Shown: in pieces, positions 8,838 through 17,255 of the stretch
Layout of the letters: every line of letters starts with the position of its first letter
How positions within the stretch are numbered: the stretch's first letter is position 1
DNA from: Flavihumibacter solisilvae
Lineage (GTDB): Bacteria; Bacteroidota; Bacteroidia; Chitinophagales; Chitinophagaceae
DNA length: 64,000 bases
Assembly (NCBI RefSeq): GCF_000814475.1
Contig: NZ_JSVC01000013.1
Span: 124,001-188,000, forward strand
Direction of reading: 5' to 3'
Program-made: the position numbers and the translations under genes
Notes under the pieces: generated by a model
What the model was told of the DNA's origin: nothing
The model's database searches: none
What the model saw: the letters and a program-made list of their open reading frames with translations, nothing else

Positions 8838-9248
8838 ATGAATTTTTTGCTTCCCGCTAAGTTTAAAAAAATAGGCGCAGTGATCGCTCCTTCAGGACTT
8901 CTGACCTGGATCTGCATGCAGCAGCGTTTAATAGACCCTCCGCCACACCTGGTCAATGTTGCGCTACTCGTAATTTGCTTTTTCTCCTTTTTAGGCGGAC
9001 TGTACTTTATTTCCTTTTCCAGGGAAAAAATTGAAGATGAAATGGTGCAAAGGACAAGGCTGGATAGTTTCCAGTTTGCCGCACTTATACAGATCGCAGT
9101 AATGATTGCAGGCTTCCTGGTCATGCTCTTTGTGAGTGAACCGGGAAAAGAAAGCATGATCCTTTTTTTCGCTGGCGCCATTTTTCTTTTCTGGTTCTCC
9201 TTTATTGCACGGTTCAATTATATTCTCCATATCAGGTTAAAGTCATGA
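8838..9248 (+). CDS. Four-helix membrane protein paired with an XRE regulator
   Basis: 136 residues from the ATG at 8838 (MNFLLPAKFKKIGAV); the longer open frame upstream runs into the divergent promoter and is not used. Four hydrophobic segments are visible, near residues 12-30, 37-56, 78-97 and 106-125, with a charged loop SREKIEDEMVQRTRLD in the middle. Two-gene units of a small membrane protein followed by a tiny XRE regulator are common in Firmicutes and Bacteroidota. The last 4 bp overlap the regulator's start (ATGA). No biochemical function known to me. Confidence 0.8.
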   Translation: MNFLLPAKFKKIGAVIAPSGLLTWICMQQRLIDPPPHLVNVALLVICFFSFLGGLYFISFSREKIEDEMVQRTRLDSFQFAALIQIAVMIAGFLVMLFVSEPGKESMILFFAGAIFLFWFSFIARFNYILHIRLKS

Positions 9249-9436
9249 CGAATTCTGTCAAAGAAGCGCGCCAGAAAAAAGAGCTTACCCAGGTTCAGTT
9301 GGCAGAGCTGGTCAATGTGTCGCGGCAAACAATCATTTCGATCGAAACGAATCGTTATATCCCTTCCGTGGAATTGTCGTTGAAACTGGCAAAGGCACTG
9401 GGAAAAAAGGTTGAAGACCTGTTTGCATTGGACTAG
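9245..9436 (+). CDS. Small XRE (Cro/CI-type) helix-turn-helix regulator
   Basis: 63 residues, almost entirely one HTH_3 domain: SVKEARQKKELTQVQLAELV-type first helices, recognition segment VSRQTIISIETNRYIPS, and an ending ALGKKVEDLFALD. This is the minimal YozG-like class that controls its own operon together with a neighbouring membrane protein. Its translation is coupled to the upstream gene by an ATGA overlap. Candidate binding sites are the TTTACA repeats at 8770-8809. Confidence 0.92.
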   Translation: MTNSVKEARQKKELTQVQLAELVNVSRQTIISIETNRYIPSVELSLKLAKALGKKVEDLFALD

Positions 9437-9554
9437 GGCGCAGTTGTATGCTTTCACATCTTTGGTCATATATAAAGAGTTCTTGCTAAAGCAAATTGTC
9501 TCAACTGCAGGACAAACGCAATCCCATTCACTTATATCGTAAATTAGCGCCGCA

Positions 9555-12500
9555 ATGCAAACAAAGACCGACATGACCCAGGAACTGCAGCAACTTGAAC
9601 GGCAACTTGAAGGAGACTTGTTTTACGATACTGCGATGCGTACCCTTTATGCTACGGACGCTTCTGCATACCGCGAAATGCCGATGGCAGTGGCAATGCC
9701 CCGTTCTGAATCGGATATCAAGACCCTGATCCGGTTCGCAAGGCAACGCAAAATCACGCTCATTCCCCGCACCGCAGGGACTTCGCTGGCCGGGCAGGTT
9801 GTCGGCTCGGGCATAATAGTCGATGTCTCAAAGCATTTCACCAGGATCCTTGAGCTGAATGAACAGGAGCACTGGGTGCGCGTACAGCCCGGCGTTATAC
9901 GCGACGAACTGAACCTGTTCCTGAAATCATATGGACTGTTCTTTGGTCCTGAAACCAGCACCGCCAACCGTGCGATGATCGGGGGCATGGTGGGGAACAA
10001 CTCCTGCGGTTCCAACTCCATTGTTTACCGCAGTACCCGCGAACACCTCATTGAAGTGAAAGCCATTCTAAGCGATGGTTCCGATGCGGTGTTCAGAGCG
10101 GTTGACCTCGACGAGTTTCATTCCAAATGTGAAGGTGATACACTCGAAAATAAGATCTACCGGACTGTCCGCACCCTTTTGGGCAATTACGATAACCAGC
10201 TAGAGATCCGCAAGGAATTTCCCCGCGTGAATATTGAACGCCGGAATACGGGCTATGCGATCGATCTTCTGCTGGAAACCGCGCCCTTCACTGCAGGTCA
10301 GCCCGCATTCAACTTCTGCACGCTGATAGCTGGCTCCGAAGGTACTCTGGCTTTTCTTACCGAGATAAAACTGAATGTGGTACCCATGCCGCCAAAAGAG
10401 ACCGGCCTGCTTTGCGTTCACTTTAATTCAATCGACGAATCCCTGCGGGCCAACCTGATCGCGGTTAAACACCGTCCAAGCGCTAGCGAACTGATCGATC
10501 ACTATATCCTTGAGTGTACCAAGAACAATATCGAGCAGATGCGTAACCGATTCTTCGTGGAAGGCGACCCTGGTGCCATCCTGGTTGTGGAGTTTGCCCG
10601 TAATTCCCGCGAAGAGGTGATTGCTGCTGCTGCTGCCTGCGAAGCCGAAATGCGTGCGGCCGGTCTGGGCTATCATTTCCCCCTGCTGTTTGGTGCCGAC
10701 ACCAAGAAGATCTGGACCTTGCGTAAGGCCGGCCTCGGTTTGCTGGGTAACCTGCCGGGCGACGAAAAGGCTGTTCCGGTTATTGAAGACACAGCAGTAT
10801 CGGTGGAAGACCTGCCGGCATACATCCGGGACTTCAACGAGATCCTGGCGAAGCACGGCCTTTATTCCGTTCACTATGCGCATGCTGGTTCCGGTGAAAT
10901 TCATCTTAGGCCGATCATCAACCTGAAAACGGAGGAAGGAAATAAAATGTTCCGCCTGATCGCGGAAGAGATCGCAACGCTCGTTAAAAAATACAATGGT
11001 TCACTCAGTGGCGAACATGGCGATGGCCGCCTGCGCGGTGAATTCATTAAGCAGATGGTGGGAGAGAAGAATTACCAGCTGTTGCGTCAGGTGAAACAAG
11101 CGTGGGACCCGGAGAATATCTTTAATGCGAACAAGATCGTGGATACGCCGCCAATGGATACGATGTTGCGGTACACACCCGGACAAACAACACCGTCCTT
11201 CAAGACAGTATTCCGTTACTATAACCAGGACGTATTACAGCATGCCGAGCAGTGTAATGGTTCTGGCGATTGCCGGAAGACACACCTGAGCGGTGGAACG
11301 ATGTGTCCATCGTATATGGCTACCCGAAATGAGAAGGACACGACAAGGGCCCGCGCAAATATTTTACGTGAGTTCCTGACCCGGTCAGATAAAGCCAACC
11401 GCTTCGACCATGAAGAAATTAAAGAGGTCATGGACCTTTGCCTGAGCTGCAAGGCCTGCAAGAGTGAATGTCCTTCCAATGTTGACATGGCTAAACTTAA
11501 AGCGGAGTTCCTGCAACAGTATTACGACAGTAACGGTGTGCCCATGCGCAGCAAAATGATCGCGAATTTCAGTCTGTCTGCACGGCTCGGTTCTATGGCG
11601 CCATCACTGTACAACTTCGCCATGACCAATAAAACGGTGAGCAAATGGATAAAGAGTTTTGCTGGTTTTGCTGCAGAGCGATCCATGCCTACCCTGTATA
11701 AGACCACGCTGCACAACTGGTTCCGTAACCGTAAGGCGGACCAGGCGTCTTTTTCGAAGCAGGCACCAAAGCGCAGGGTATACCTGTTCTGCGATGAATT
11801 CACCAACTATAACGATGTGGAAGTTGGACAGAAAGCGATCCTGCTGCTCGAGCGTTTAGGATATGAAGTAGTGATCCCTGAGCATGAGGAGAGTGGCAGA
11901 AGCTGGTTATCGAAAGGGTTATTGCGTAAAGGGAAAGAGATCGCTAACCGGAATATTGCAGCCTTGCGACCACTGGTGAGTGAAGAGACTCCACTGGTCG
12001 GTATTGAGCCATCAGCGATTCTTACGTTCCGCGATGAATATATTGACCTGGCTACGGATGATCATTACGAAGCTGCAAAAGCATTGGCGCAGCATGTGTT
12101 TACCATTGACGAGTTTATTGCCCTTGAGATCACGCAGGGCCGGATCAGGCCCGGGGCATTCACGAAAGAAAAGCGGCATATCAAATTGCATGGCCATTGC
12201 CAGCAGAAAGCCATTTCTTCCGTTGCGCCGTCTGTACAATTACTGTCGTTGCCGGAAAATTACAGCGTGGAAACTATTCCTTCGGGATGCTGTGGCATGG
12301 CAGGCTCATTCGGTTATGAGAAGGAGCACTATGACATCTCAATGAAAATAGGGGAGCTGGTATTGCTGCCGGCAGTACGGTCAGCAACTGCTGACACGCT
12401 TATTGCTGCGCCGGGAACAAGTTGTCGTCACCAGGTAAAAGATGGAACGGGGCGTGTAGCGAAACACCCGGTAGAGATCTTATATGAGGCGTTGGTTTAG
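9555..12500 (+). CDS. FAD-linked oxidase/Fe-S oxidoreductase fusion (D-lactate or 2-hydroxyacid dehydrogenase type)
   Basis: 981 residues combining a GlcD-like FAD domain (PCMH fold in the first 220 residues with PRTAGTSLAGQVVG and GGMVGNNSCGSNS), an FAD-oxidase C-terminal domain to about 545, a ferredoxin-like region with Cys567 (CNGSGDC) and CLSCKACKSECP beginning at Cys629, and a C-terminal CCG domain with Cys912-Cys913 (SGCCGMAGSFG). This architecture (YdiJ/Dld-II type) oxidises D-2-hydroxyacids such as D-lactate or D-2-hydroxyglutarate and passes electrons to the membrane pool. It is monocistronic and overlaps the convergent acetyltransferase stop by 4 bp. Confidence 0.93.
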   Translation: MQTKTDMTQELQQLERQLEGDLFYDTAMRTLYATDASAYREMPMAVAMPRSESDIKTLIRFARQRKITLIPRTAGTSLAGQVVGSGIIVDVSKHFTRILELNEQEHWVRVQPGVIRDELNLFLKSYGLFFGPETSTANRAMIGGMVGNNSCGSNSIVYRSTREHLIEVKAILSDGSDAVFRAVDLDEFHSKCEGDTLENKIYRTVRTLLGNYDNQLEIRKEFPRVNIERRNTGYAIDLLLETAPFTAGQPAFNFCTLIAGSEGTLAFLTEIKLNVVPMPPKETGLLCVHFNSIDESLRANLIAVKHRPSASELIDHYILECTKNNIEQMRNRFFVEGDPGAILVVEFARNSREEVIAAAAACEAEMRAAGLGYHFPLLFGADTKKIWTLRKAGLGLLGNLPGDEKAVPVIEDTAVSVEDLPAYIRDFNEILAKHGLYSVHYAHAGSGEIHLRPIINLKTEEGNKMFRLIAEEIATLVKKYNGSLSGEHGDGRLRGEFIKQMVGEKNYQLLRQVKQAWDPENIFNANKIVDTPPMDTMLRYTPGQTTPSFKTVFRYYNQDVLQHAEQCNGSGDCRKTHLSGGTMCPSYMATRNEKDTTRARANILREFLTRSDKANRFDHEEIKEVMDLCLSCKACKSECPSNVDMAKLKAEFLQQYYDSNGVPMRSKMIANFSLSARLGSMAPSLYNFAMTNKTVSKWIKSFAGFAAERSMPTLYKTTLHNWFRNRKADQASFSKQAPKRRVYLFCDEFTNYNDVEVGQKAILLLERLGYEVVIPEHEESGRSWLSKGLLRKGKEIANRNIAALRPLVSEETPLVGIEPSAILTFRDEYIDLATDDHYEAAKALAQHVFTIDEFIALEITQGRIRPGAFTKEKRHIKLHGHCQQKAISSVAPSVQLLSLPENYSVETIPSGCCGMAGSFGYEKEHYDISMKIGELVLLPAVRSATADTLIAAPGTSCRHQVKDGTGRVAKHPVEILYEALV

Positions 12501-13060
12501 GCCTGGTCAATCGGCCTGATCACTTTGCAGGGATTCCCTGCCGCGATAACATCTGCGGGAATGTCTTTTGTCACCACGCTACCGGCGCCAATGATACTGC
12601 GGTTGCCTATGGTAACACCTGGACAAATCACCACACTTCCGCCAATCCAAACATCGTCACCTATAGTAATTGGTTTTGCAAATTCAAGTCCGGATGCCCT
12701 TTCCCGGTAATCCACCGGGTGAGTAGCGGTATAGACCTGGACGTTCGGACCAAACAAAACGCGATTGCCGATCGTAATCGGCGCCACATCCAGTAACACA
12801 CAATTGAAGTTGAAAAAAACCTTTTCACCGGTTATAATATTATAACCATAATCACAAAAAAATGGTGGCTGGAGCCACAAACCCTTACCTGCAGCCGGCA
12901 GCAGTTCTTCCAGGATGCTGGAGCGCTCTTCTATTTTATCTTCCCTTGAATCGTTGAGTGCATTGATCAATAGCCTGGCCCTGGTTCTTTCGGCAGTCAA
13001 TTGCTCATCCTGCGCGTCATACAACTCGCCGGCAAGCATCTTTTCTTTCTCTGTTTTCAT
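12497..13060 (-). CDS. Sugar O-acetyltransferase (maltose/galactoside acetyltransferase family)
   Basis: 187 residues. N-terminal Mac domain (KMLAGELYDAQDEQL) followed by a left-handed beta-helix of hexapeptide repeats (IGNRVLFGPNVQVYTATH, ITIGDDVWIGGSVVI, IGNRSIIGAGSVVTKDIP). The catalytic His is expected in TATHPVD. Members transfer acetyl from acetyl-CoA to sugars such as maltose or glucose. Its stop overlaps the convergent dehydrogenase gene by 4 bp. Confidence 0.92.
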   Translation of the reverse strand: MKTEKEKMLAGELYDAQDEQLTAERTRARLLINALNDSREDKIEERSSILEELLPAAGKGLWLQPPFFCDYGYNIITGEKVFFNFNCVLLDVAPITIGNRVLFGPNVQVYTATHPVDYRERASGLEFAKPITIGDDVWIGGSVVICPGVTIGNRSIIGAGSVVTKDIPADVIAAGNPCKVIRPIDQA

Positions 13061-13082
13061 AAATAATTATTTCTTGCCTTCA

Positions 13083-13202
13083 TTAAATGCGGATGCGATA
13101 CCTGGTACAAAGATCCCGGTAGGTTATTCCAAGCCAGATCCACATAAAAGCCAATCCCAGGTATCCTATGATCTCAATTGTCCTGATAGTTACAGGGTTC
13201 AT
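13083..13202 (-). CDS. Candidate 39-residue single-pass membrane microprotein
   Basis: An ATG-started frame, ending in TAA, encodes MNPVTIRTIEIIGYLGLAF and onward: one hydrophobic helix (IIGYLGLAFMWIWLGITY, about residues 11-28) followed by a basic tail (RDLCTRYRIRI), the positive-inside pattern of a small membrane protein. It ends 22 bp before the acetyltransferase start on the same strand. No homology is known to me and such frames arise by chance, so this is a candidate only. Confidence 0.33.
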   Translation of the reverse strand: MNPVTIRTIEIIGYLGLAFMWIWLGITYRDLCTRYRIRI

Positions 13203-13407
13203 ATCTTAATAAAAATAAGGTGTATTCATCTATCAACAATTGCTATACGAAATAGGGTTAGAATATTCTCAGAATAACAGGCTTATTCCTTAAATTCAAT
13301 AGCGCTAAGGCCTCTTCTTTTAATCAAGTTCCTGCCAGTACTCTCCGCACAGCAATCAGAGACCTACTTTTTGGGTTGAATTATCCTTTATTCATTCACC
13401 AAATAAC

Positions 13408-13415
13408 AAGGAGGT
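13408..13415 (+). promoter_or_regulatory. Strong Shine-Dalgarno sequence, fixes the start at 13421
   Basis: AAGGAGGT at 13408-13415 lies 6 bp before the ATG at 13421. It is a near-perfect anti-16S match, whereas most starts in this window have no purine-rich site, as is usual for Bacteroidota. It decides the start against the upstream in-frame codon at 13376. Confidence 0.6.
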
Positions 13416-13420
13416 CAGTT

Positions 13421-13969
13421 ATGATTAACAAGTACATTGCCTGTATGATCTTTTGCGTGGCCTTGATTATTGGCTGCAGCAAAGACAAAACAACTCAAGA
13501 CGAGTCAATTAAAAGTGAACAGGGAGTGGAATCAAAAGCTGCCGGGGCAGCGATCCAGATTTCCGGCATTGGATCTTATGGCACACCAACTGAATGTAAC
13601 GCTCCCGAGGGCGTGGGCGCAACTTTTACCATCAGGATGACCGGTGATCTTGTTGGTTGTGTGTATACTTTCGTTACGGATTACCAATGTTCACCCAGCG
13701 GTACCTATCGCGAACAGGGAACCGAACTATTCGTGGGTACATATAACGGGCAGTCAGGAACGTTCATGACCGGTTACAGGTTTGAAGGAAAGTACGAAGG
13801 CTGCCCCGATAATGGTGAGCCGCTGGGTCTTGAGATCTTTGGTCGTTGCCAGCACCCGGTAATTGAAGGAAGCGGCACGGGAGTCTTTTCAGGTGTAACG
13901 GGGAGGTTAAGTTTTAAGGACAATGTGGTTGAGTTAATTTTTCCTTACGAAGGGCACCTGAAATTCTAA
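13421..13969 (+). CDS. Small lipoprotein with a beta-barrel-like domain
   Basis: 182 residues from the ATG at 13421. Signal peptide MINKYIACMIFCVALIIGC, with Cys19 as the acylated residue. After a polar linker, the mature part is beta-rich with several Cys (ECNAPEGVG, LVGCVYTF, EGCPDNGE, GRCQHPV) that could form disulfides. The C-terminal GTGVFSGVTGRLSFKDNV resembles the repeating barrel strands of allene-oxide-cyclase/dirigent-like folds; that resemblance is tentative. Function unknown. Confidence 0.8.
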   Translation: MINKYIACMIFCVALIIGCSKDKTTQDESIKSEQGVESKAAGAAIQISGIGSYGTPTECNAPEGVGATFTIRMTGDLVGCVYTFVTDYQCSPSGTYREQGTELFVGTYNGQSGTFMTGYRFEGKYEGCPDNGEPLGLEIFGRCQHPVIEGSGTGVFSGVTGRLSFKDNVVELIFPYEGHLKF

Positions 13970-14052
13970 CGGCAGCGAGTCAACACTTCAGGGGGCGGGA
14001 GCAGCAGATGACTCCGGCTCTCTGAAGTCCCATGCAGGTGGGAATAACCTCA

Positions 14053-14610
14053 TTAACGGTCGAATGCAAAATCTGCCAGCGCGGCCAATTCTTTATCGAT
14101 GAGTGTTTCCCATTCTTTTTGTTTCACTTTGTCTGTTCCCGATTTTGTTTCGAGGTCATAGTCAACCCTTCTCCGCGCGAAGTCGGACATGGACTTGTCA
14201 TTTAATTCTTCCACAATTTTTGTTCCCCGGGAAAGTTGTTTCCGGTTTTCCCTGAGTGCTTTCCTGAACTGGCGGGTGTAAATTTCGCAGAGATCAAAAA
14301 GCGTTTGCTGGTAAACAAGTGACTGCTGTACATTTTGGGTCGTATCGATCCAGGACGCCGACCGGATAAAATAATTCCGGACTTTCTTATTGAAGTTCTT
14401 CGTGAGAAAATCGAATCCATTCACCTGGTAACTCATGGAAAATTGTCCTGCCGAAAGTGAATTCAGGTGTCGCTCACTTTTTATCAGGAAATCATCTGTT
14501 GTCAGTTTTCCTGTTTCACTCCACAATAAATTGTCTTTTCCTGGCGACTGGGCGAAAGATGATATGTTGAACAGAATGCCTGCGGCTGTTATTAAGATGC
14601 ACTTTCTCAT
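14053..14610 (-). CDS. Secreted hypothetical protein
   Basis: 185 residues with a signal peptide MRKCILITAAGILFNISSFAQ and predicted cleavage after AQ. The mature part begins LLWSETGKLTTDDFLIKS, which resembles the start of DUF922-like secreted proteins, then becomes helical and charged, ending DKELAALADFAFDR. No catalytic motif is visible. It is transcribed alone on the minus strand. Periplasmic location is inferred. Confidence 0.75.
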   Translation of the reverse strand: MRKCILITAAGILFNISSFAQSPGKDNLLWSETGKLTTDDFLIKSERHLNSLSAGQFSMSYQVNGFDFLTKNFNKKVRNYFIRSASWIDTTQNVQQSLVYQQTLFDLCEIYTRQFRKALRENRKQLSRGTKIVEELNDKSMSDFARRRVDYDLETKSGTDKVKQKEWETLIDKELAALADFAFDR

Positions 14611-14636
14611 GGTGCCGCGAAGGTAACAAATGGACC

Positions 14637-14852
14637 TTAGTGCTGGGGTGCGTGTGCCTGGTAGTTTATCCCCAACGCGTTGAACAGCCAGGTGAGCTTG
14701 CTGATCTGGTTGTCGGACAGTGATTTTCCGCCGGACACAGCCTTACTGAGTGTACCCTTCGGAAAAGCCAGGTGATGATCCAGTTTGGACAGGTTAAAAA
14801 CCTCGGCGTCTTTAATATACTGGAGTATTCGTGGTAGGTTTTTGTGCTGCAT
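14637..14852 (-). CDS. Short helix-turn-helix-like protein
   Basis: 71 residues: a basic start MQHKNLPRILQYIKDAEVFN and a tetra-helical pattern LSKLDHHLAFPKGTLSKAVSGGKSL resembling an HTH with recognition segment KGTLSKAVSG, then a closing helix (NQISKLTWLFNALGI). It looks like a compact regulator or a fragment of an XRE-like domain. It starts 143 bp from the divergent flavin oxidoreductase gene, so it could regulate that gene. Confidence 0.65.
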   Translation of the reverse strand: MQHKNLPRILQYIKDAEVFNLSKLDHHLAFPKGTLSKAVSGGKSLSDNQISKLTWLFNALGINYQAHAPQH

Positions 14853-14995
14853 AATGGCAAATTAGCATCCAGAAACGATCAAAAAAAGGGTGTTTTTCAC
14901 CCTGCCATAGGTCATTTGGAAGTTGTATTTTTCCCCCGTTTAGTGTACCCAGAACCGTTTTCCCCTGCTGTGTGTTATTAGTCGAAACATATACC

Positions 14996-16009
14996 TTGGA
15001 AAACAGCAACAGGAGAATTCAGGATGTGCCACTTTCTATATTGGACCTTGTACCCGTACTGTCTGAAAAGACTGTCGCAGATTCATTCCGCAACTGCCTT
15101 GACCTTGCGCGTAAGGCCGAGCAGTTTGGGTTTAACCGTTTCTGGATGTCAGAGCACCATAATATGGAAGGGGTGGCGAGTTCGGCAACGGTTGTGCTGA
15201 TAGGATATGTAGCCGGAAACACTTCAACTATTAGGGTTGGAGCCGGAGGAATAATGCTGCCGAACCATGCACCATTGGTAGTGGCGGAACAATTCGGTAC
15301 ACTCGAAACACTCTACCAGGACCGGATCGACCTCGGTCTCGGTCGTGCACCCGGTACCGATCCGCTGACAACACGTGCACTCAGGCGTGATATGAAAGGA
15401 TCAGTTGAAGAGTTTCCGTCCAACGTCCAGGAACTGATCCAGTACCTGTCCGACCAGGTGCCGGCATCAAGGGTAAAAGCTGTACCCGGCCATGGTACCA
15501 ATGTACCGGTATGGTTGCTGGGGTCGAGTACCTATAGCGCGCAGCTCGCGGCCATGCTTGGCCTTCCGTTTGCTTTTGCGAGCCATTTTGCCCCTGCACT
15601 TTTAATGGAAGCACTCAGGATTTACCGCGATAATTTCCAGCCATCAGCGACTTTAAAAGAGCCCTATGTAATGGTGGGCGCTAACGTGGTAGCCGCTGAT
15701 TCGGATGAAAAAGCCCAGCACCTTGCCACGTCGGTGTTTAACTTCTTCCTGAACGTGGTACGCGGTACATCCAATCGCCTGCAACCGCCTGTCGACAGCC
15801 TTGATTCCATCTGGAGTGCACAGGAAAAATATGCAGTTGAGCAAATGTTGAATTACAACTTTGTTGGCAGCAGTGAAACAGTGCGGGCACAGATGCAGCA
15901 TTTTGTCGATATGACCCAGGCAGACGAGATCATGGTGGTATCTAATATTTATGATCATGCTGCGAGGGTACGATCATACGAGATCATTTCGCAGTTCCGC
16001 CAGAAATAA
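14996..16009 (+). CDS. LLM-class flavin-dependent oxidoreductase (luciferase-like)
   Basis: About 337 residues. The start is uncertain: GTG 14972, TTG 14996 and GTG 15026 are all in frame; TTG 14996 best matches the usual distance to the [12 protein letters not shown] segment. Family signatures: FWMSEHHNM (residues near the FMN/active site), [23 protein letters not shown], and [11 protein letters not shown]. Members are FMN-dependent monooxygenases of the bacterial luciferase superfamily, YhbW-like subgroup, with unknown natural substrates. Confidence 0.88.
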   Translation: MENSNRRIQDVPLSILDLVPVLSEKTVADSFRNCLDLARKAEQFGFNRFWMSEHHNMEGVASSATVVLIGYVAGNTSTIRVGAGGIMLPNHAPLVVAEQFGTLETLYQDRIDLGLGRAPGTDPLTTRALRRDMKGSVEEFPSNVQELIQYLSDQVPASRVKAVPGHGTNVPVWLLGSSTYSAQLAAMLGLPFAFASHFAPALLMEALRIYRDNFQPSATLKEPYVMVGANVVAADSDEKAQHLATSVFNFFLNVVRGTSNRLQPPVDSLDSIWSAQEKYAVEQMLNYNFVGSSETVRAQMQHFVDMTQADEIMVVSNIYDHAARVRSYEIISQFRQK

Positions 16010-16060
16010 CGGCCCTGTCACTTGTTTTTCCTACTTTACAGCCCGTAGAAAAAATTGCTT

Positions 16061-16543
16061 ATGTACCTGGGTTGGTCAATCATTCACGCTGCATTTTTTA
16101 TCTTTTGGCTGGTGCTCTTTTTTCTTGGCGCCAGGTTGGTCAGGAAACAGTATGGAACTTGGTTATACGCCGTTATGATCGCCGGAATAGTCGGTCTGTT
16201 TGTAGGCGGCGGAGGGCAGTACCGGCGAGATTCCGCCCAAAAATCGTCAGCAAGCGAACAGGTATTCCTGGAAGATTTTTCAGTATTCAGTCTCCTGCTG
16301 AATACGTATTTTGACCGGGACTCCGCAAACGCAATCCAGCCCGTACACCAGGATGTGATTATGAATGGGTTGATTTCAGGCTTCATCTGGCAAACACAAC
16401 GTATCGATCTTAAGCCGGCAGCAAACGACGGGAACAGGTTCACCTATAACGTATCAGGCAGTCTGAAATGGAAACTGCTGGGACTGACCGTCTTTACTGA
16501 AGCAAAAACTTATCGCGGGTTCATTACAGCTCCATATAGATAA
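16061..16543 (+). CDS. Hypothetical membrane protein
   Basis: 160 residues from the ATG at 16061. Two hydrophobic helices (about 4-25 and 34-50) precede a soluble domain of about 110 residues that includes FSVFSLLLNTYFDRDSANAIQ and ends TEAKTYRGFITAPYR. No family recognised. It is followed after 10 bp by a membrane protein with an HExxH motif, with which it probably forms a two-gene operon. Confidence 0.7.
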   Translation: MYLGWSIIHAAFFIFWLVLFFLGARLVRKQYGTWLYAVMIAGIVGLFVGGGGQYRRDSAQKSSASEQVFLEDFSVFSLLLNTYFDRDSANAIQPVHQDVIMNGLISGFIWQTQRIDLKPAANDGNRFTYNVSGSLKWKLLGLTVFTEAKTYRGFITAPYR

Positions 16544-16553
16544 CAGGCAGCAC

Positions 16554-17255
16554 ATGCGAATAAAACCAACGCTTCCATTTGTAATGGGATTTTTTGCCCT
16601 GAACATGATCATGGCTGAATTGCATGAACAGGTTCATATCCAGGCAGGATATTTTATTTGCGGTTGTTACGGTGAACGAAATTTCAATGTCTGGAATACC
16701 TGCGGGCAATGCGCTCAGTCGCAGTGGTCATTCCTTGCTACCCTTGCTGGGCCTTTGTTTTCCTGTAGCCTGATGTGGCTGGGCGCATGGTGGATAGTTA
16801 AAAGTTCACAGCCGCAAAAAATGCTCTCCGGCTTCCTATTAATCTTTACCAACCTTCCTTTCGCGCGCATCTTTACAGCTTTGATTGGCGGCGGAGATGA
16901 AAAAGTGGTGATCCAGTCTGTTTCAGGTATCGCGGATCCGGTCATCCGAAGGTTGATAACAATTGTCCTGGTAACCGCGATCTGTCTTCCTCCAATGGTC
17001 ATCGCATATAAAAAGTTGAACAACCCCAGGCGCTTGCTATGGATAGTGGGATTTGCCATCCTGCCTTTGATCTACGGCATGCTGTATCATCATATGTTCC
17101 TGAACTGGCTGCTGGAAAAGGGTATTGGTTCAGGTGTTTACGTGTTAGGTACACCGAATCTTATCCTCGTGCATTTTATTTTAATGCTCCTGCTGCTGGT
17201 TGCCTGCAGAAAGGCAACCAGGCCAGGAGTAGTAATTATTCCATCCTCAGTTTGA
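16554..17255 (+). CDS. Polytopic membrane protein with HExxH motif, M50-like
   Basis: 233 residues with about six hydrophobic segments. The first helix ends in ELHEQVHIQAGYF: His24-Glu25-x-x-His28 is a zinc-protease-type HExxH embedded at a membrane helix, as in site-2 proteases. It is followed by a Cys cluster (C36GC38 and C50GQC53) and TLAGPLFS, which resembles the conserved AGP segment of M50 enzymes. The usual third-ligand motif NxxPxxxxDG is not seen; GGGDE is one candidate. There is no PDZ domain. Function is unknown; intramembrane or membrane-associated metalloprotease is an inference. Confidence 0.72.
   Translation: MRIKPTLPFVMGFFALNMIMAELHEQVHIQAGYFICGCYGERNFNVWNTCGQCAQSQWSFLATLAGPLFSCSLMWLGAWWIVKSSQPQKMLSGFLLIFTNLPFARIFTALIGGGDEKVVIQSVSGIADPVIRRLITIVLVTAICLPPMVIAYKKLNNPRRLLWIVGFAILPLIYGMLYHHMFLNWLLEKGIGSGVYVLGTPNLILVHFILMLLLLVACRKATRPGVVIIPSSV

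Noticed and set aside
13272-13287. A 16-base string also found reverse-complemented at 31017-31032 (GAATAACAGGCTTATT)
   Set aside because: About one such shared 16-mer is expected by chance in a window of this size, and the flanks do not match.
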